From contig NZ_PVZB01000016.1 of the NCBI RefSeq assembly GCF_003002025.1, positions 62,001 through 126,000 on the forward strand: DNA of 64,000 bases. The letters are read 5' to 3'. Positions 54,106 through 63,314 of this stretch are shown one piece after another (position 1 is the first letter of the stretch; every line of letters begins with the position of its first letter). The translations under genes were made by a program, and so were the position numbers. Below the pieces are notes generated by a model, which searched no databases, had not been told where the DNA came from, and saw nothing but the letters and a program-made list of their open reading frames with translations. The DNA comes from Paraburkholderia sp. BL25I1N1. GTDB lineage: Bacteria > Pseudomonadota > Gammaproteobacteria > Burkholderiales > Burkholderiaceae.

Positions 54106-54696
54106 TCAGGCCACGCCGCCCCGTTCGCGGATCTGCGGCCACGCGAGCTTCATGTAGTAGAGCATCGACCAGATCGTCAGGAACGCGGCCAGATAGATTA
54201 GCCACAGGCCCCACACGCGCGTGTCGATCACCACGCCGCCGAACGACAGCGGGCCGTAGAACAGCAGCATGGGAATCGCCACCATCTGGCAAACGGTCTT
54301 GAGCTTGCCGAGCGAATTCACCGCGACGCTCTTCGACGCGCCGATCTGCGCCATCCATTCGCGCAACGCCGAGATCGCGATCTCGCGCCCGACGATCACG
54401 AGCGCAATCGCCGAATCGATACGCGTGAGTTGCACGAGCACCAGCAACGCGGCGGTCACCATCAGCTTGTCGGCGACCGGATCGAGGAACGCGCCAAATG
54501 CCGAGGTCTGATTCCACTTGCGCGCCAGATAGCCGTCGAACCAGTCGGTCAGCGCCGCCAGAATGAAGATGGTCGCGGCCGCCAGATTGCGGTGCGCGGG
54601 GCTCATCATCATGTTGGGCAAATAGAACACACCGACGACGAGCGGGATCAGGACGATCCGCAGCCAGGTCAGGAAAATCGGGAAATTAAACGGCAT
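54106..54696 (-). CDS. pgsA: CDP-diacylglycerol-glycerol-3-phosphate phosphatidyltransferase
   Basis: The 196-residue membrane enzyme makes phosphatidylglycerol phosphate. The CDP-alcohol motif is complete: DWFDGYLARKWNQTSAFGAFLDPVADK (about 53-79), with all four aspartates. Membrane helices surround it (MPFNFPIFLTWLRIVLIPLVVGVF at the start). ATG 54696 is chosen; the frame to 54852 runs into the uvrC stop. The uvrC-pgsA-tRNA order is common in proteobacteria. Confidence 0.95.
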   Translation of the reverse strand: MPFNFPIFLTWLRIVLIPLVVGVFYLPNMMMSPAHRNLAAATIFILAALTDWFDGYLARKWNQTSAFGAFLDPVADKLMVTAALLVLVQLTRIDSAIALVIVGREIAISALREWMAQIGASKSVAVNSLGKLKTVCQMVAIPMLLFYGPLSFGGVVIDTRVWGLWLIYLAAFLTIWSMLYYMKLAWPQIRERGGVA

Positions 54697-54851
54697 GGGC
54701 AGGCGCAGCGTCTGGCAAGGGAGATGCAATTGTGCCGTGTCATAAGGCCTGCCACAAGCAAAGCGGCGGCAAAGCGGCACGCAGACGTTGCCGTGCGCGC
54801 CGCCACGGCGCTGCTCGAAAGCGGTTGAGCGGCCGGCCGCGACCGCCGCCA

Positions 54852-57044
54852 TCAGTGCAATTGCCGGTAAATCTGCTCCGCGAGCGCCTGCGAAATGCCT
54901 TCGACGCTCGCCAGATCCTCGACACTGGCCGCAACCACGCCGCGCAATCCGCCAAAGCGCGCGAGCAACCGTTGACGCCGCTTCGCGCCCACGCCTTCCA
55001 GCTCTTCCAGCCGCGAGGTCTGGCGCGTCTTGGCGCGCTTCGCGCGCATGCCGGTGATGGCGAAGCGGTGCGCTTCGTCGCGGATCTGCGCGACCAGCAT
55101 GAGTGCGGCGCTTTCCTTGCCGAGTTCGAGCGGCGCGCGGCCGTCGGCGAAAATCAGGGTTTCGAGGCCGACCTTACGCCCTTCGCCCTTCGCGACGCCG
55201 ACCAGCATGCCGGTATCGAGACCCAGTTCCGTAAACACCTGACGCGCGATTTCGACCTGGCCCTTGCCGCCGTCGATCAGCACGATAGTCGGCAGGATGC
55301 CGCCGGCCGCAACCGGCTCCGCGGCGTCCGGCGTGAGCGACGGATCGGCGGCCGCATCGCTTTGCAACTCGGCGGCTTCGTCGGCGGCGTTCGCGGCGGC
55401 TTGCTCGACCATCTTCTCGTAGCGGCGCGTGAGCACCTGGCGCATCGCGGCATAGTCGTCGCCGGGCGTAATGCCGGTGATGTTGTAGCGGCGGTATTCC
55501 GACGACTGCATCTTGTGATGGTGATACACCACGCAGGAAGCCTGGGTCGCCTCACCCATCGTGTGGCTGATGTCGAAGCATTCGATACGCAAATGCGCGA
55601 GATCGTCGCACTCCATGCCGAGGGTGTCCGTCAGCGCGCGCGTGCGGGCTTGTTGCGAGCCCTGCTCCGAAAGCAGGCGCGCGAGCGCGAGCCGCGCGTT
55701 CTGTTCGGCCATCGCGAGCCACGCGCGCCGTTGCCCTTGCGGCTGGCGCAGCACCGTGACCTTGTGGCCGGCTTGTTCGATCAGCACGTCGACCAGTTCG
55801 CGATCGGCGGGTGCGTGGCTGACCACCAGCACGGGCGGCACGCGGTTGCCCAGGTAATGCTGGGCGATGAATGCTTCGAGGACTTCGGATTCGATTCCAC
55901 CGGTTGCAGCACGACCTTTGCGCGGCTTTGCGGGTTCGGAGCCGGCTTCGTCGGCTACGTCGGCTTCTTCGGCGGCGTCCTCTTCATCCTGCTCGTCCTC
56001 CGATGGCATCTCTTGCGCGAGCGCAAGAGCGTCACTGGCATCGGCCAACCCCGCCGTTTCATCGTCGATGACACCGTCTTGCGCGAGCGGGTGCGACGCG
56101 AGCGCCACATCGGCCAACGCGGCGCTATCTTCTTCCAGTCCGCCCTCGTCCGCCGTCAACGCGCTTTCCACGTGCGCCGGGAAATACGCCTTGTCGCCGA
56201 GATGCCGGCCGCCGCGCACCATCGCCAGATTCACGCACACGCGGCCGCCCAGCGCGACGACCGCAAGAATATCCACGTCGCTGTCGCTGCCGACTTCGAT
56301 CGCCTGCTGATGCAGCACCGTCGACAGCGAACTCATCTGGTTGCGCACCGCCGCGGCCTGCTCGAACTTCAGCTCGCTCGCGAAGGCATGCATCTTCTGC
56401 TCGAGTTCCTTCATCACCTCGCCCTGACGGCCGAGCAGAAAGCGCGATGCGTTGGCGACGTCGCGCGCGTAATCCTCTTCATTGATCGCCGCGACGCACG
56501 GCGCCGTGCAGCGGCCGATCTGATGCAGCAGACAAGGCCGCGTGCGGTTGTTGAACACGGAGTCTTCGCACGTGCGCAACTGGAACACGCGCTGCAGGAT
56601 CTGGATGCTCTCGCGCACCGCCCACGCACTCGGAAACGGACCGAAGTACTGATTCTTGCGATCCACGGCGCCACGGTAATACGCCATGCGCGGAAACTTG
56701 TGGCCGGTCAGCTTGAGGTAGGGATACGACTTGTCGTCGCGAAACAGAATGTTGTAGCGCGGCGCGAGCGCCTTGATCAGGTTGTTTTCGAGCAGCAGCG
56801 CTTCGGCCTCGGAGCGCGTGACGGTCGTCTCGATGCGCGCAATGCGCGTCACCATCATGGCGATGCGCGGCGACAGAAGCGTCTTGGTGAAGTAGCTCGA
56901 GACGCGCTTCTTCAGATCGCGTGCCTTGCCCACGTAAAGCACCGCGCCGTGCGTATCGTAATAGCGATAGACGCCGGGCAGATGCGGCAGTTGGGCGAGC
57001 ACTTTTTTCGGCTCGAAAACGTCGGTTGCTTCGGGTTCGGTCAT
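54852..57044 (-). CDS. uvrC: Excinuclease ABC subunit C
   Basis: The 730-residue nuclease makes both incisions in nucleotide excision repair. The GIY-YIG domain is at 20-100 (GVYRYYDTHGAVLYVGKARDLKKR), the Cys-rich segment CLLHQIGRCTAPC at 171-183, the UvrB-binding UVR domain at about 204-245, the RNase-H-like C-terminal nuclease with CFDISHTMGEATQAS and LIDGGKGQ, and HhH motifs at the end. Relative to E. coli (610 residues) there is an Asp/Glu/Ala-rich insert at about 292-383 and a smaller one before LIDGGKGQ. ATG 57044 is chosen. Confidence 0.95.
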   Translation of the reverse strand: MTEPEATDVFEPKKVLAQLPHLPGVYRYYDTHGAVLYVGKARDLKKRVSSYFTKTLLSPRIAMMVTRIARIETTVTRSEAEALLLENNLIKALAPRYNILFRDDKSYPYLKLTGHKFPRMAYYRGAVDRKNQYFGPFPSAWAVRESIQILQRVFQLRTCEDSVFNNRTRPCLLHQIGRCTAPCVAAINEEDYARDVANASRFLLGRQGEVMKELEQKMHAFASELKFEQAAAVRNQMSSLSTVLHQQAIEVGSDSDVDILAVVALGGRVCVNLAMVRGGRHLGDKAYFPAHVESALTADEGGLEEDSAALADVALASHPLAQDGVIDDETAGLADASDALALAQEMPSEDEQDEEDAAEEADVADEAGSEPAKPRKGRAATGGIESEVLEAFIAQHYLGNRVPPVLVVSHAPADRELVDVLIEQAGHKVTVLRQPQGQRRAWLAMAEQNARLALARLLSEQGSQQARTRALTDTLGMECDDLAHLRIECFDISHTMGEATQASCVVYHHHKMQSSEYRRYNITGITPGDDYAAMRQVLTRRYEKMVEQAAANAADEAAELQSDAAADPSLTPDAAEPVAAGGILPTIVLIDGGKGQVEIARQVFTELGLDTGMLVGVAKGEGRKVGLETLIFADGRAPLELGKESAALMLVAQIRDEAHRFAITGMRAKRAKTRQTSRLEELEGVGAKRRQRLLARFGGLRGVVAASVEDLASVEGISQALAEQIYRQLH

Positions 57045-57312
57045 GCAGAATCGGTCGGGTGGGACGGTCTCGCGAAGCGTTGCTCCGTTGCCGCGCGCCG
57101 CGGGGAACCGGAGGGCGCCATGCGCGCGCAATCGTGAACGAGTGCTTTAGAATCGCCAGTTTAGAACATTCCGCGCGCGTCCGAACCTTGTCGGCTTGAA
57201 TCGGGAGACGCATCGGCGGCAGCTTCGTCATCTTGCGGCAAAGTGCAATGCGGTCGCATCGCTCGCACTGCCTCGCTCCCCTCATCCGTTGGAATCCGCG
57301 ACCCAGTCCATC

Positions 57313-58506
57313 ATGTCTTCCGCTACGTCCCAACCCGAGCGAGCCGCCGACACGCCCCCGGCAATCGCCTGCGACATCTTCTGCGCGGTGATCGACAATT
57401 TCGGCGACATCGGCGTGTGCTGGCGCCTCGCGCGTCAACTCGCGAGCGAACACGGCTGGCAGGTGCGCGTGTTCGTCGACGACCTGCACGCGTTCCAGAA
57501 GCTGTGCCCGTCGCTGACGCTGGACCATCCGCGCCAGACGGCGGGCGGGGTAGTTGTTGAACATTGGCACGAGCCGGCCCATGCGGGCGATACGCTCGAA
57601 GTGGCCGACGTCGTGATCGAAGCGTTCGGCTGCGAACTGCCGCCCATCTATATCGCCGCGATGGCGGCGCGCGAGCGCACGCCGGTGTGGTTCAACCTCG
57701 AATATCTGAGCGCCGAGGACTGGGTCGCGGATTTTCATCTGCGGCCGTCGCCTCATCCGCGCTATCCGCTGACCAAGACGTTTTTTTTCCCCGGACTCGG
57801 CCCCGGCACCGGCGGCGTGCTGAAGGAACGGCATCTCGACGGCGCACGGGCGGATTTTGAAGCGTCGCCCGGCACGCGCGAAGCATGGTGGCGGCAAACC
57901 ACCGGCCACGCGCCGCCGCCTGCTGGCGCGACCGTTGTCTCGCTGTTCTCCTACGAAAACCCCGCCGTCGACAGCCTGCTCGAACAATGGCGCGACAGCG
58001 CGGAGCCGGTCGTCCTGCTCGTGCCGGAAGGCCGCATTTCAGGCTCGGTAGCGCGCTTTTTCGACCTCCCGGCGTTCGGCGCCGGCTCGCATGCGGCGCG
58101 CGGCAACCTCAGCGCGCACGCCCTCGCCTTTACCGACCAGCCCGGCTACGACACGCTGCTGTGGGCGAGCGACCTCAATTTCGTGCGCGGCGAGGATTCG
58201 TTCGTGCGCGCCCAGTGGGCCGCCAAACCGTTCGTCTGGCACATCTACCCGCAAGCGGACGACGCCCATCTGCCAAAGCTCGACGCCGCGCTCGCGCACT
58301 ACGCGCGCACCCTGCCCGCCGACGCCCGCGACGCGCTCGCGCGCTTCTGGCACGCCTGGAACGGAACGGGCCGGCCGGACTGGACGGAATTCCAGCGTCA
58401 CCTGCCGACGCTCAGGCAACGCGCAGCGGCGTGGGCCCGCGAACTGGCTCAAGTGGGCGACCTTGCCGGAAATCTGGCCTTGTTCGCAAAAAGTCAGTTA
58501 AAATAA
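57313..58506 (+). CDS. earP: EF-P arginine rhamnosyltransferase EarP
   Basis: The 397-residue GT-B-fold enzyme transfers rhamnose from dTDP-rhamnose to an arginine of elongation factor P. It begins the conserved part at IFCAVIDNFGDIGVCWRLARQLA, with the catalytic aspartate segment, and has LFSYENPAVDSLLEQW and RGEDSFVRAQWAAKPFVWHIYPQ, where the sugar nucleotide binds. ATG 57313 is chosen. The target efp gene lies about 400 bases downstream on the same strand, and its modified arginine is present. Confidence 0.94.
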   Translation: MSSATSQPERAADTPPAIACDIFCAVIDNFGDIGVCWRLARQLASEHGWQVRVFVDDLHAFQKLCPSLTLDHPRQTAGGVVVEHWHEPAHAGDTLEVADVVIEAFGCELPPIYIAAMAARERTPVWFNLEYLSAEDWVADFHLRPSPHPRYPLTKTFFFPGLGPGTGGVLKERHLDGARADFEASPGTREAWWRQTTGHAPPPAGATVVSLFSYENPAVDSLLEQWRDSAEPVVLLVPEGRISGSVARFFDLPAFGAGSHAARGNLSAHALAFTDQPGYDTLLWASDLNFVRGEDSFVRAQWAAKPFVWHIYPQADDAHLPKLDAALAHYARTLPADARDALARFWHAWNGTGRPDWTEFQRHLPTLRQRAAAWARELAQVGDLAGNLALFAKSQLK

Positions 58507-58913
58507 GCGGTTATCCAACGGCCGACGACGCAAGCGCGGCCCGATCGCAGCGGCGCAATCCAAACAACTCGCTTTGGCGGCCCGTCAACCTTGGCTTCGA
58601 AAGAGGCCAGACATCTCCTGAGTCAAAGCTTGATGGGGGGAATGTTAAAAAAGGGACGCATGTTGCGAATCGGCGCCACTCGTGTACACGCCCGCACAGG
58701 GTAAAAAAGCAGGTAACGGATTGCTGGGAGTGGCAGAGACCGCGCGTTTGCGGCTCCCGCCGCGCCCGGCGGCAAGCCGGCCACGCTTGACTCGCTCGCG
58801 ACCCGCCGAGCCGCTTCGGCGGTGCGGCACGCAGTGAGCAAAGCGCCGAAGCCGCTTGCGCCGTATGCCGTTGAGCACAAGTTGAAGCTACTTAATTCGT
58901 ACAGGACAGTTTT
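58507..58913. other. earP-efp intergenic region
   Basis: No gene is seen in these 407 bases. The efp promoter should lie near 58870-58900, in TTGAAGCTACTTAATTCG. No terminator after earP is evident. Confidence 0.45.
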
Positions 58914-59471
58914 ATGAAGACCGCACAGGAACTCCGCACCGGCAACGTCGTGATGATCGGCGCAGACGCAATGGTTGTGCAGAAGGCCGAATACAACAAA
59001 TCGGGCCGCAACTCCGCCGTCGTCAAGATGAAGTTCAAGAACCTGCTGACCGGCGCAGGCATGGAAAGCGTTTACAAGGCCGACGACAAGTTCGACGTCG
59101 TCGTGCTGGAACGCAAGGAAGTCACGTACTCGTACTTCGCTGACCCGATGTACGTGTTCATGGACGCCGACTACAACCAGTTCGAAGTCGAAGGCGAAAT
59201 GATGGGCGACGCCCTTCATTACCTCGAAGACGGCATGGCTTGCGAAGTCGTGTTCTACAACGAGAAAGCCATTTCGGTCGAACTGCCGACCACGCTGGTC
59301 CGCGAAATCATCTACACGGAACCGGCTGTCAAGGGCGACACGTCGTCGGGCAAGGTGTTGAAGAACGCCAAGCTGAACACCGGTTTCGAACTGCAAGTGC
59401 CGCTCTTCTGCAACATCGGCGACAAGATCGAAATCGACACGCGTACGCACGAGTACCGCAGCCGCGCTTAA
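58914..59471 (+). CDS. efp: Elongation factor P, arginine-type
   Basis: The 185-residue factor relieves ribosome stalling at polyproline. It has the KOW-like N-domain and two OB domains (about 1-64, 65-125, 126-185). The modified position is R32 in NKSGRNSA, not the Lys34 type of E. coli, matching EarP-dependent rhamnosylation. The C-terminus ends IDTRTHEYRSRA. Confidence 0.96.
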   Translation: MKTAQELRTGNVVMIGADAMVVQKAEYNKSGRNSAVVKMKFKNLLTGAGMESVYKADDKFDVVVLERKEVTYSYFADPMYVFMDADYNQFEVEGEMMGDALHYLEDGMACEVVFYNEKAISVELPTTLVREIIYTEPAVKGDTSSGKVLKNAKLNTGFELQVPLFCNIGDKIEIDTRTHEYRSRA

Positions 59472-59526
59472 GCGCCCTGCTCGCCTGAATCCGGCGCCCC
59501 CACTGGGGCGCTGCGAAAAAAATGGC

Positions 59527-59563
59527 AAAAAAAGCGCCCAATTTGGGCGCTTTTTCTTTTTTG
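59527..59563 (+). terminator. Terminator after efp
   Basis: The stem AAAGCGCCCA (59531-59540) pairs with TGGGCGCTTT, and TTTTCTTTTTT follows. Confidence 0.85.
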
Positions 59564-59753
59564 CGCCGCCGTGTATGGTTAAGGAAAACTTTACCGGCAG
59601 TCTTCTCGAAATTGCCACACCGCGCACTCAAATTTTCCCGTATGCCGTCGAGCAAACCATTGATAAGTCTGTATAAATTGTCGTGGCACAGTCCATGCTT
59701 ATCTCTGGATACAGCCAATAGGGCTTTATCTTCTTCAACTCTGGAGATGCGGC

Positions 59754-59959
59754 ATGAATAACGATATCGCTGAAGGCAAGTGGAAGCAAATGGTTGGCAA
59801 GGCCAAGACCGCATGGGGGAATTGACCGACGACGAATTGACCGCGGCCGAAGGCCGTGCCGACAAGCTCGCCGGTTTGATTCAGGAGCGTTACGGCAAGA
59901 CGCGCGAAGAGGCGGAACGCGAAGTGCGGCGTTTCTTCGACAGCAATCGGGATTTCTGA
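59754..59959 (+). pseudogene. csbD: CsbD-like stress protein gene with a frameshift
   Basis: From ATG 59754 (GGAG site eight bases ahead) the frame reads MNNDIAEGKWKQMVGKAKTAWGN then stops at TGA 59823. If one G is added in the run of five G at 59815-59819, the frame continues as ELTDDELTAAEGRADKLAGLIQERYGKTREEAEREVRRFF to the stop at 59957. The joined product would have about 68 residues and match the CsbD stress family. Both parts are conserved, so the break is recent, programmed, or a sequencing error in a G-run. Confidence 0.8.
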
Positions 59960-60285
59960 CAGCCCGAGTGAAGGAAATACAGGCGCCGGTTCCACGCCTA
60001 AGAACGTTGGGACTGGCAGTCAATTTAATCACGCAAAGGACCCGAACCGCTTGAGTCGAATCGTCGCCTTTGTGCCGGTGCCGTGCCTGGTGTGCGCTCC
60101 GGCCAATCCGCCTATGCCAGCCGGCCGCTCCTGTATCGCGACCGCGCTGACCGAGGCTACGCACGCGGCACAGGATCCGACTCGGCATCCGACCGACAGT
60201 ACCGGCCAGCATTGCGCTCGTGCCGCGCGCCAACGTATCGGCGCAGCGCATCGGGTATTCCATTCATCTAAAAATTGCGCTCGCC
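59960..60285. other. Gap before the sigma-54-type regulator
   Basis: No gene and no clear promoter hexamers are seen in these 326 bases. Confidence 0.4.
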
Positions 60286-61668
60286 ATGCCACACGCCCTG
60301 ATTGTTGAAGACGATCCTAATAGCCTGTCAGGCCTGTCGGCCATCCTCGCGGCCGACGGCTTTTCCGTCGACACCGCGACGACGATCGCAGAGGCCCGAG
60401 CCGCATTGGCGCGCTTCATTCCCGACGTCGTGCTGGTCGACCTGAACCTGCCGGACGGCAGCGGGCTCGACCTGCTGCAGCATCTGCCCGCTCATCCGCC
60501 CGGTGGCGCCCTGCCCGTGATCGTGATGACCGGCAATGCGACGGTGGAAAGCGCGATCGAAGGTTTGCGCCACGGCATCTGGGATTACCTGCTCAAGCCG
60601 GTCAACATACCCCGTTTGCGCAGCTTGCTCGCGCGCATCCCGCGCCCGTACGAACTGACCGAGGAAGTGCAGACGCTACGCGCGTCGCTGCGTCAACTCG
60701 GCCGTTTCGGCTCGATGCTCGGCCGCAGCGGCGCGATCCAGCACGTCTACGACACGATCGAACATATCGCGCCGACTGAAGCCGCCGTGCTGATTTCCGG
60801 CGAAGCCGGCACAGGCAAGCAAATCGCGGCGCGCACCATGCACGACATGAGCCGGCGCCGCAAAGGTCCGTTCATCACGCTCGACTGCCGGAGCGCGAAC
60901 AGCGCGGGCGCGCAACGCTCGCTCGAAAGCCAGCTATTCGGTCACGAACGCGGTGCGTTCAACGGCGCTGACCAGCGCGAACCGGGCCTGTTCGAACAGG
61001 CGAGCGGCGGCACGCTGTTCATTGAGGAAATCGCCGAATTGCCGCGCGCGCAGCAGGAAGCCCTGCTGCGCGCGCTCGACTCGCAGACGTTCATGCGGGT
61101 CGGCGGCACGAATCAGGTGGTGACGGACTTCCGCCTGATCGCGTCGACGCGTAAGGCGCCGCGTGCCGCGGTAGCCGACGGCAGCCTGCACGAAGACCTC
61201 TCGCTACGCCTCGAAGCCGCCGCCGTCACGCTGCCGCCGCTGCGCGAACGCGGTGAGGATCCGGCGTTGATCGCCCAGGCAGTCGTAGACGAGTTGAATC
61301 ACGAAGGCTTGACGCGCGGCACGGCGGAGGTCGCCAAGCAGATCGCGCCGAATTTCCTGCGCGAGTGTCTCGCTTATGAATGGCCAGGCAATGTGCGTGA
61401 GCTGCAGGAGCGTGTGCGGCGCGCCTATCACGCGTCCGGCGATGTGCTGGAGTCGTTGCGCGCCGACGAGGCCGGCTCGGCGAATGGCCGCGATCTGAAC
61501 GGCAGCCGCGTGCAGGTCACCGTGGGCACACCACTCGCGGACGTCGAGGAAATGCTGATTCGCGCCACGCTCGACGCCGTCGGCGGCACGCGTCACCGGG
61601 CTGCGTCGTTGCTGGGCATCAGTCCGAAGACGCTTTACAACAAGCTGCAACGCATGCGTTTGAACTAA
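60286..61668 (+). CDS. Sigma-54-type response regulator with altered AAA+ motifs
   Basis: The 460-residue protein has a receiver domain (1-120) with D9/D10, phospho-acceptor D52 (VDLNLPDG) and T82/K104, an AAA+ domain (about 140-370) and a Fis-type helix-turn-helix (about 420-460). Walker A is GEAGTGKQ (172-179). The sigma-54 contact loop GAFTGA is GAFNGA (223-228). Walker B is FIEE (245-248) rather than LDE, sensor I is STRK (287-290) instead of ATN, and the FRED arginine-finger segment is LHED (301-304). Each change lies in a canonical functional position. It may be a weak or non-sigma-54 regulator. ATG 60286 is used. Confidence 0.85.
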   Translation: MPHALIVEDDPNSLSGLSAILAADGFSVDTATTIAEARAALARFIPDVVLVDLNLPDGSGLDLLQHLPAHPPGGALPVIVMTGNATVESAIEGLRHGIWDYLLKPVNIPRLRSLLARIPRPYELTEEVQTLRASLRQLGRFGSMLGRSGAIQHVYDTIEHIAPTEAAVLISGEAGTGKQIAARTMHDMSRRRKGPFITLDCRSANSAGAQRSLESQLFGHERGAFNGADQREPGLFEQASGGTLFIEEIAELPRAQQEALLRALDSQTFMRVGGTNQVVTDFRLIASTRKAPRAAVADGSLHEDLSLRLEAAAVTLPPLRERGEDPALIAQAVVDELNHEGLTRGTAEVAKQIAPNFLRECLAYEWPGNVRELQERVRRAYHASGDVLESLRADEAGSANGRDLNGSRVQVTVGTPLADVEEMLIRATLDAVGGTRHRAASLLGISPKTLYNKLQRMRLN

Positions 61669-61699
61669 CAGCCGCAGCGATCGTTTGCGGTTCGCTTTG

Positions 61700-61748
61700 A
61701 GCAAGAAAAACGGCGCCTTCAAATATGAAGGCGGCGTTTTTTCTTGCG
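61700..61748. terminator. Terminator between the regulator and nagZ
   Basis: GCAAGAAAAACGGCGCCTTC pairs with GAAGGCGGCGTTTTTTCTTGC with two internal mismatches. T-rich and A-rich flanks serve both converging genes. Confidence 0.75.
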
Positions 61749-61773
61749 GCGCTTGCCGGGTGGCTAAGCTGCC

Positions 61774-62802
61774 CTACGCAAACGCGCTACGCAGCAGCGC
61801 CTGCGCTTGCAGATATTGCGGGTCGGCGACCAGCTTGCTCCACTTCAACGCCTTGCCGCGCGGCCGCATGCGCTGCAAGCGCCGTTGCGATTCCTTCGAC
61901 GGCGTGAAGCGCAGCGCATCCAGCACCTTCTCCGCTTCGTCCGGCTGATTGCAGATCAGCACCATGTCGCAACCGGCCTGCAGCGCGGCGGTGGCACCCT
62001 CGGTCAAGGTGCCGCCCTGGCGCGCGGCTTCCATCGACAGATCATCGCTGAAAATCGCGCCTTCGAAGCGCAGCTTGCCGCGCAAAATGTCTTGCAGCCA
62101 GACACGCGAGAAACCCGCCGGTTTCGAATCGACTTGCGGATAGATCACATGCGCGGGAATCACCGACCCCAACGACAGGCCGAGCCAGTCGTACGGCGCC
62201 ACGTCGTCGCGCAGAATCGCCTCGAGCGGACGGTCGTCAACCGGCATGGCGACATGCGAATCCGCCTGTGCGAAACCGTGCCCCGGGAAATGCTTGCCGC
62301 AATTGCTCATGCCGGCCAGCGCGAGCCCGTGGTTCAGGCTCTTGGCAAGCAACGCCACCACGCGCGGATCGCGGTGGAACGAGCGGTCGCCGATCACCTG
62401 CGATTGGCCGTAGTTCAGATCGAGTACCGGCGTAAAGCTCATGTCGATGCCGCACGCGCGAAGTTCCGTCGCCAGGATATAGCCGATGGCCGTTGTCACT
62501 TTGGTCGCGTGCAGCACATCGCTGTCCCACAACGTGCCGAGCTTGCCCATTGCGGGCAGCACGGTGAAACCGTCGGTGCGGAAGCGCTGCACGCGCCCGC
62601 CTTCGTGATCGACGGCGATCAGCAAATCGTCGCGAATGCCGCGGATCGAATCGGTCAGCGCGCTCAGTTGCGCGCGGCTCTCATAGTGGCGCGCGAACAG
62701 GATCACGCCGCCGGTCATCGGATGGGCAAGGCGGCGCTTGTCGTCGTCGTTCAGCGTTGTGCCGACCACGTCGAGCATCACCGGTCCGGGAATGGTTTTC
62801 AT
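61774..62802 (-). CDS. nagZ: Beta-N-acetylhexosaminidase
   Basis: The 342-residue GH3 enzyme cleaves GlcNAc from anhydromuropeptides in peptidoglycan recycling, in the cytoplasm. It shows DHEGGRVQRFRTDGF, the catalytic loop KHFPGHGFAQADSH with the His-Asp acid/base pair, and FSDDLSMEAA with the nucleophile aspartate. It follows acpS by 71 bases, in the usual pdxJ-acpS-nagZ block. Confidence 0.96.
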   Translation of the reverse strand: MKTIPGPVMLDVVGTTLNDDDKRRLAHPMTGGVILFARHYESRAQLSALTDSIRGIRDDLLIAVDHEGGRVQRFRTDGFTVLPAMGKLGTLWDSDVLHATKVTTAIGYILATELRACGIDMSFTPVLDLNYGQSQVIGDRSFHRDPRVVALLAKSLNHGLALAGMSNCGKHFPGHGFAQADSHVAMPVDDRPLEAILRDDVAPYDWLGLSLGSVIPAHVIYPQVDSKPAGFSRVWLQDILRGKLRFEGAIFSDDLSMEAARQGGTLTEGATAALQAGCDMVLICNQPDEAEKVLDALRFTPSKESQRRLQRMRPRGKALKWSKLVADPQYLQAQALLRSAFA

Positions 62803-62873
62803 CGATTAGCGTTGGAAAAAAGCTTTGGAGCAAGGAGAGACGCGGCAGACTCTCGCCGCGTTCAAGGTATTTG

Positions 62874-63299
62874 TTATTCGGCGGCGGCGTCGGGCGTACC
62901 CGCTTGCGCGGTTTCCGCAATCACGAACGACACCGCGTAGTCGCGTTCGTCGCTGATCGTCACGCGCGCCGTGATGCCGCGCGCGTCGAGCCACTCGGCC
63001 AGTTCGCCGGACGCGACCACCATCGGTTCGCCGCTCGGCTTGTTGAGCGTTTGCAGCGCGCGCCAGGTCATCGGCCAATGCATGCCGAGGCCGATCGCTT
63101 TCGAAAACGCTTCTTTCGCCGAGAACCGCGTGGCGAGAAACGCGAGACCACGCGCCGCCGACCGCGCCTGACGCGCGTGATAAACACGCAGTTCGTCCGG
63201 GCCGAGCACCTTTTCGGCGAAGCGGCCGTTGGTGCGCGTCATGACCGCGGCCACGCGGCTGACCTGAACAATGTCCGTGCCGATGCCGTAGATTGCCAT
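62874..63299 (-). CDS. acpS: Holo-[acyl-carrier-protein] synthase
   Basis: The 141-residue enzyme moves phosphopantetheine from CoA to acyl carrier protein. The magnesium motifs are GIGTDIVQVSRV (Asp near residue 8) and FSAKEAFSKAIGLG. The last 15 residues (TAQAGTPDAAAE) are a non-conserved tail. It follows pdxJ by 15 bases. Confidence 0.95.
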   Translation of the reverse strand: MAIYGIGTDIVQVSRVAAVMTRTNGRFAEKVLGPDELRVYHARQARSAARGLAFLATRFSAKEAFSKAIGLGMHWPMTWRALQTLNKPSGEPMVVASGELAEWLDARGITARVTISDERDYAVSFVIAETAQAGTPDAAAE

Positions 63300-63314
63300 G
63301 GGCGGGCCGCCGTA

